From positions 1 to 64,000 of the forward strand of contig NZ_JAFWFN010000023.1 of NCBI RefSeq assembly GCF_017515565.1: a stretch of 64,000 bases of DNA. The letters are read 5' to 3'. Positions 60,447-64,000 of this stretch are shown piece after piece; within the stretch, counting starts at the first letter, position 1, and each line of letters begins with the position of its first letter. This DNA is from Halomonas sp. (lineage in GTDB: Bacteria; Pseudomonadota; Gammaproteobacteria; Pseudomonadales; Halomonadaceae). A program made the translations under genes and the position numbers. The notes under the pieces were generated by a model. It did not search any database. It was not told the DNA's origin and worked only from the letters and a program-made list of their open reading frames with translations.

Positions 60447-61703
60447 ATGACAACGCAAACAGCGGCAAGCAAAGCGCCGGTTGAAGACTTTGACGCGGTG
60501 ATTGTCGGAGCGGGCATGGTCGGAACGGCGCTGGCAGGATTGCTAGCAAAGGCGGGCATGCGGGTAGCGCTGGTAGAAGCGAAAGCGTCGCCGCTGCAGC
60601 TTAGCGCGTTTGGTGACCATGCGCCTGCACCAAGGGTGAGCGCTCTTACACCGGTTTCCCAGCGCCTGCTGACTCACCTAGGGGCATGGCCCGCCATGGA
60701 GGCGACCAGAGTAACGCCTTACCGCTATATGCAGGTGTGGGATGCTGAAGGTAGCGGCAGCATTGATTTTTCTGCCGATGAAGCGGGCGCCCCGGTGCTT
60801 GGGCATATTGTTGAAAACGATGTCACCTTGGCGGCGCTCAACGAGCAGGTGCTTCATTTGCCCGGGGTTAGCCCATTTTTCGGCTCGCGTATTCAAGCGT
60901 TACAAACCACCGATGCTGGGCGTTGGCTGGTGCTGGAGGGCGGTCGTCAGTTGCATACCCCGCTATTAGTTGCTGCAGACGGCGCTCGCTCTGCCCTGCG
61001 TGAGTTGGCGGGGATTAAAGTGGCTGAAGATGCCATGGAGCAGGACGCCCTAGTGACTACGGTTCTTTGCGAGAAAACCCATGGTGCCACGGCGCGTCAG
61101 GCTTTTATCGCCGGAAGCCCTTTAGCTTTTTTACCGCTGACGGTGAAGGGCGATGATCGTTACTGCTCAATTGTGTGGTCCACCACCCCAGACCATGCAA
61201 GGTCGCTCGCGAGTCTTTCACGGGAACAACTAGGTGAAGCGCTGGGGAGTGCATTTAGCCACCGACTGGGTGAGGTGACAGTGGTAGACAGTGCCCACCG
61301 GTTTCCACTCGTACAGCGGCATGCAGCGCACTACGTGCAGCCCAACTTTGCCCTGGTAGGGGACGCCGCTCACAGCATACATCCGCTGGCGGGGCAGGGC
61401 GTGAACCTGGGCTTTATGGATGCGGCGGTGTTGGCTGAAGAAGTGGTTACTGCCTGGCAGCGCGGCGCTCCGTGGGGGTCATTAACCACCTTGACCCGCT
61501 ACGAGCGGCGGCGACGTTTTGATAACAGCGCCATGTTAGGGCTAATGAAAGGCTTTAAGGTGCTGTTTGGTAGTCACGTGCCGGTACTCACCCTAGCGCG
61601 GAATATAGGTATGAGTGGTATGAATCAACTGGTGCCGTTAAAGCGCGTGATTATGCGGCAGGCCACTGGAGAGCGTGGTCGCCTGCCGCTGTCGTGCCGT
61701 TAG
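60447..61703 (+). CDS. ubiI: UbiI/VisC-type ubiquinone biosynthesis FAD hydroxylase
   Basis: This 418-residue flavoprotein hydroxylates the ring of octaprenylphenol in ubiquinone synthesis. It has the N-terminal FAD motif AVIVGAGMVGTALAGLLAKAG, DGARSALRELAGI, and GDAAHSIHPLAGQGVNLGFMD. It lies 25 bases after the ubiH frame. As a paralogue of the broken ubiH it may partly cover that activity. Its stop overlaps that of convergent ctpA. Other UbiH/F/I family members are close relatives, so the exact ring position is uncertain. Confidence 0.88.
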   Translation: MTTQTAASKAPVEDFDAVIVGAGMVGTALAGLLAKAGMRVALVEAKASPLQLSAFGDHAPAPRVSALTPVSQRLLTHLGAWPAMEATRVTPYRYMQVWDAEGSGSIDFSADEAGAPVLGHIVENDVTLAALNEQVLHLPGVSPFFGSRIQALQTTDAGRWLVLEGGRQLHTPLLVAADGARSALRELAGIKVAEDAMEQDALVTTVLCEKTHGATARQAFIAGSPLAFLPLTVKGDDRYCSIVWSTTPDHARSLASLSREQLGEALGSAFSHRLGEVTVVDSAHRFPLVQRHAAHYVQPNFALVGDAAHSIHPLAGQGVNLGFMDAAVLAEEVVTAWQRGAPWGSLTTLTRYERRRRFDNSAMLGLMKGFKVLFGSHVPVLTLARNIGMSGMNQLVPLKRVIMRQATGERGRLPLSCR

Positions 61704-63004
61704 CGGCGGCGGCGATCCACGACGTTGAGCGCTTTAAGCAGATTAAGCGCTTCGCTGAGCTGGTAATCATCCTGCAAGCGCTGGACGGCGGCGGAGCGCT
61801 CACGAGGTAGAGCCGATTGACCGCCCAGGTGGCCATCAAGGTCGGCTTCGCGGATCTCGCGGCGGCTTTCGGCAACCTCTAGCCGGCCACGTACTACCTC
61901 TACATCCGGCGCGATGCCTTGAGCTTGAATCGAGCGCCCGTTGGGCGTGTAGTAAAGTGCGGTGGTGAGCTTAAGGCCTTCACCGTTACCTAGCGGCATA
62001 ATCTGTTGCACCGAGCCTTTACCAAAGCTTTCGGTACCCATGACTACCCCGCGGCGCTGGTCTTGCAGTGCCCCTGCGACAATTTCAGCCGCTGAGGCGC
62101 TGCCGCTGTTAATCAGTACCACTAGCGGTACGTCACCAGCAGGCGTTGCCGGTGAGGCTGAAAACGACATTTCGGTGTCGGAAAGCCGCCCCTCGGTATA
62201 TACAATCAGCCCTTCATCTAGGAACAGGTCGGCCACGCCGACAGCGGCTTGCAGCACGCCGCCAGGGTTATTACGTAAATCGAGAATTAAGCCTTCAAGG
62301 GGCTTTTCGCGGCCCATACGTTCAATTGCTTGGCGCGCTTGATCTGGAGTGCGTGACTGGAACTGGCTGATGCGTAAATAGCCGTAGCCAGGTTCAAGCA
62401 CCTCATGCTTGACGCTTTCACTGCGAATGATTTCCCGGTTCAGGGTGAATTCGCGGGGCGCATCTTCGCCCGCGCGCAGTATGGAAATGCGAAGCTGGCT
62501 GCCCGGCTCACCGCGCATCATGCTGACCGCTTCCTGAAGCGACATGTTGTCGGTGGGTGTGCCGTCAATGGCAATAATAATATCCCGGGAGAGCAGCCCA
62601 GCACGGGAGGCGGGGGTGTCGTCAATGGGCGTAATAACCATCAGCTGACCATTTTCGGTGCCCACTTCAATCCCAATGCCGCCAAACTCGCCCTGGGTGG
62701 ATTCACGCAGGCTTTGATACTCCTCTTCGTCCAAATAGGCCGAGTGAGGATCCAGCTCGTTGAGCATGCCGCGCATGGCGTTACGCAGCAACGTGCGGTC
62801 ATCCACTTCTTCTACATAGCCGCGTTTAATGCGCTCAAATACTTCAGCAAAGGTTTGAATCTCTTCTAACGGAAGGTCATCAGCCGCGCTGTTACCTGCG
62901 GGCTGGGCCACTAGCGGTAGCGGCGCTAACAACAGGGCAAGCGGTAGCAGGGTAGCCAAAAAACGCTTGGCGGGGGCCGATACCTCGGTAACAGATAGCG
63001 TCAT
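61700..63004 (-). CDS. C-terminal processing serine protease (CtpA, S41)
   Basis: This 434-residue periplasmic protease has a signal peptide (about 13-35), a PDZ domain (about 85-170, GGIGIEVGTENGQLMVI) and an S41 catalytic domain. The catalytic serine is in LINSGSASAAEIVAGAL and the lysine in ESFGKGSVQQ. Such enzymes trim cell-wall and outer-membrane proteins. I chose the ATG at 63004, with GGAG seven bases upstream; the frame opens further to 63049. It lies 94 bases after envC, consistent with a joint wall-remodelling role. Confidence 0.93.
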   Translation of the reverse strand: MTLSVTEVSAPAKRFLATLLPLALLLAPLPLVAQPAGNSAADDLPLEEIQTFAEVFERIKRGYVEEVDDRTLLRNAMRGMLNELDPHSAYLDEEEYQSLRESTQGEFGGIGIEVGTENGQLMVITPIDDTPASRAGLLSRDIIIAIDGTPTDNMSLQEAVSMMRGEPGSQLRISILRAGEDAPREFTLNREIIRSESVKHEVLEPGYGYLRISQFQSRTPDQARQAIERMGREKPLEGLILDLRNNPGGVLQAAVGVADLFLDEGLIVYTEGRLSDTEMSFSASPATPAGDVPLVVLINSGSASAAEIVAGALQDQRRGVVMGTESFGKGSVQQIMPLGNGEGLKLTTALYYTPNGRSIQAQGIAPDVEVVRGRLEVAESRREIREADLDGHLGGQSALPRERSAAVQRLQDDYQLSEALNLLKALNVVDRRRR

Positions 63005-63098
63005 GCAGACTCCGCTAGGCGAAAGGCAGCGCGTCTCTGCGCTGCGCAAAGTTAATCGTTGAAGCTGGATAGGTGGTGATACACATCAGCTTATCCCG

Positions 63099-64000
63099 TC
63101 AGCGGCGTGCAATCCAACGTTGTGGGTTAATTGGTTCACCGCCACGGCGCACTTCAAAGTAGAGCGCCGAGCGGGATTGGCCACCACTGTTACCGACCCG
63201 GCCAATTTCATCGCCCCGGCTGACTTGTTGACCAGGGCGGGCGCTGAACTGCTGTAAATGGGCGTGCAGGGTCATGATCTGGTCGCCGTGGTCGATGATC
63301 AGCAGGTTGCCAAAACCACGCATCCATTCAGCAAAAACGACGCGGCCGCTGTGAACCGCCGTTACTGCAGTGCCTTCGTTGGCCTGAATGACAATGCCGT
63401 TATAGTGTACGCCGTCGCGGCGTTGGAAGTCCGCGGTAATGGACCCCTGCACTGGCCAGGGCAGGTCGCCTTGGGTGCGGGTGATATGGGTGGTAGGGGT
63501 GGGTTGCGATAAGCGGGCAAGCTCTGCCTGAATAGCCCGCAGCTGCTGCTCGGCCTGTTCCCGGCTCTGGTTAAGATCCGCAAGGCGGTCAGCTTCGCTG
63601 CCATAACGGTCATCTAGCGTTGCCACGACGCCGCGCCGCTCAGTAGTGCGCTGGGCGAGTAGTGCACTCTGGGCCTCCAGCTCGTCTGCCAATGCATCAA
63701 GCCGTGTTTGGCGCTCGCCTAAGGCCTGCTGCGTATCGGCAAGGGCCGTATCAAGGCGTCCAATGTCCGCTAGGCGCTGCTGGCGGGCTTGGGTTAGTCG
63801 GTTTAAGTAGGCCTGCATACGATCTAGCTCAGCCGGGTCGTTTTGGTTGAGCAGGAGTTTAAGCTGAGGCGTTGGGCCAAGCCGGTAGAGCGCAGCCAGC
63901 TGTTGAGCGAGCGCGGTGTATTGAGCATCACGCTCAGCTTGTAAGCGATCTCTGTGCTGAAGTAGCTGCGTGGTTTCTTCGTTTAGCTCGCGGCGTTCGG
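63099..64000 (-). CDS. Murein hydrolase activator EnvC-like protein (partial)
   Basis: The gene runs off the right edge; the visible part encodes a coiled-coil section (YRLGPTPQLKLLLNQNDPAE, then heptad-rich LDTALADTQQAL and RLDALADELEAQ) and a C-terminal LytM/M23 domain (about 110 residues, WPVQGSITADFQRRDGVHYN, VVFAEWMRGFGNLLIIDHGD). The metal-site histidines are partly missing (HYNG in place of HxGxD), as in EnvC, which activates amidases rather than cutting murein. A Met near 63818 is internal; the frame stays open to the edge. Confidence 0.92.
   Translation of the reverse strand, partial: ERRELNEETTQLLQHRDRLQAERDAQYTALAQQLAALYRLGPTPQLKLLLNQNDPAELDRMQAYLNRLTQARQQRLADIGRLDTALADTQQALGERQTRLDALADELEAQSALLAQRTTERRGVVATLDDRYGSEADRLADLNQSREQAEQQLRAIQAELARLSQPTPTTHITRTQGDLPWPVQGSITADFQRRDGVHYNGIVIQANEGTAVTAVHSGRVVFAEWMRGFGNLLIIDHGDQIMTLHAHLQQFSARPGQQVSRGDEIGRVGNSGGQSRSALYFEVRRGGEPINPQRWIARR

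Overview
This window looks like the chromosomal replication-origin neighbourhood of a halophilic gammaproteobacterium, most likely Halomonas or a close relative (Halomonadaceae). The basis is gene order and protein character: a Pseudomonas-like origin block (rpmH-rnpA-yidC-mnmE on one strand, dnaA-dnaN-recF-gyrB on the other), mnmG-rsmG-parA-parB joined to atpIBEFHA, and zapA-ssrS-fthC next to pepP-ubiH-ubiI. The assignment is inference; no database search was possible.

Layout. 1-3.5 kb: ATP synthase genes (atpA partial, atpH, F, E, B, I), minus strand, behind a clear sigma70-type promoter. 3.7-8.0 kb: mnmG-rsmG-parA-parB, tightly packed with overlapping ends. 8.0-8.5 kb: non-coding stretch with many imperfect DnaA-box-like sites. 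8.5-25.6 kb: a block lying between mnmG and mnmE, which are neighbours in Pseudomonas. It holds a polar amino-acid ABC transporter, erpA, argC, a ClC chloride channel, hemJ-thiD-hemL, a small secreted protein, a complete curli locus (csgDEFG and csgBA, all in one direction), rdgB-hemW, an OmpA-type lipoprotein and rlmJ. 25.6-29.4 kb: mnmE, yidC, rnpA, rpmH. 29.4-30.0 kb: the best oriC candidate, with two perfect DnaA boxes, at the point where gene direction diverges. 30.0-36.3 kb: dnaA, dnaN, recF, gyrB. Four perfect parS sites lie at 33.1-37.9 kb, two of them inside recF.

36.4-53.0 kb is mostly lipopolysaccharide inner-core biosynthesis interleaved with glyQS: gmhB, a kinase-like protein, hldD, waaF, an OpgB-like phosphoglycerol transferase, an AT-rich four-gene glycosyltransferase island, kdkA, an OpsX/WaaC-type heptosyltransferase, hldE and waaA. 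HldE, GmhB and HldD make ADP-heptose; WaaA, KdkA and the heptosyltransferases build the Kdo-heptose core; the island genes probably decorate it. 53.0-64 kb: rpiA, ilvA, a 32-residue small membrane protein, fthC, 6S RNA, zapA, a YgfB/UPF0149 gene, pepP, ubiH, ubiI, ctpA and partial envC.

Two genes are broken by single frameshifts: a WaaE-like glycosyltransferase (a six-base homopolymer near 48.08 kb) and ubiH (near 59.755 kb). Both look very recent, or are sequencing errors, because both halves are intact. I saw no insertion sequences, tRNA or rRNA genes, or CRISPR arrays.
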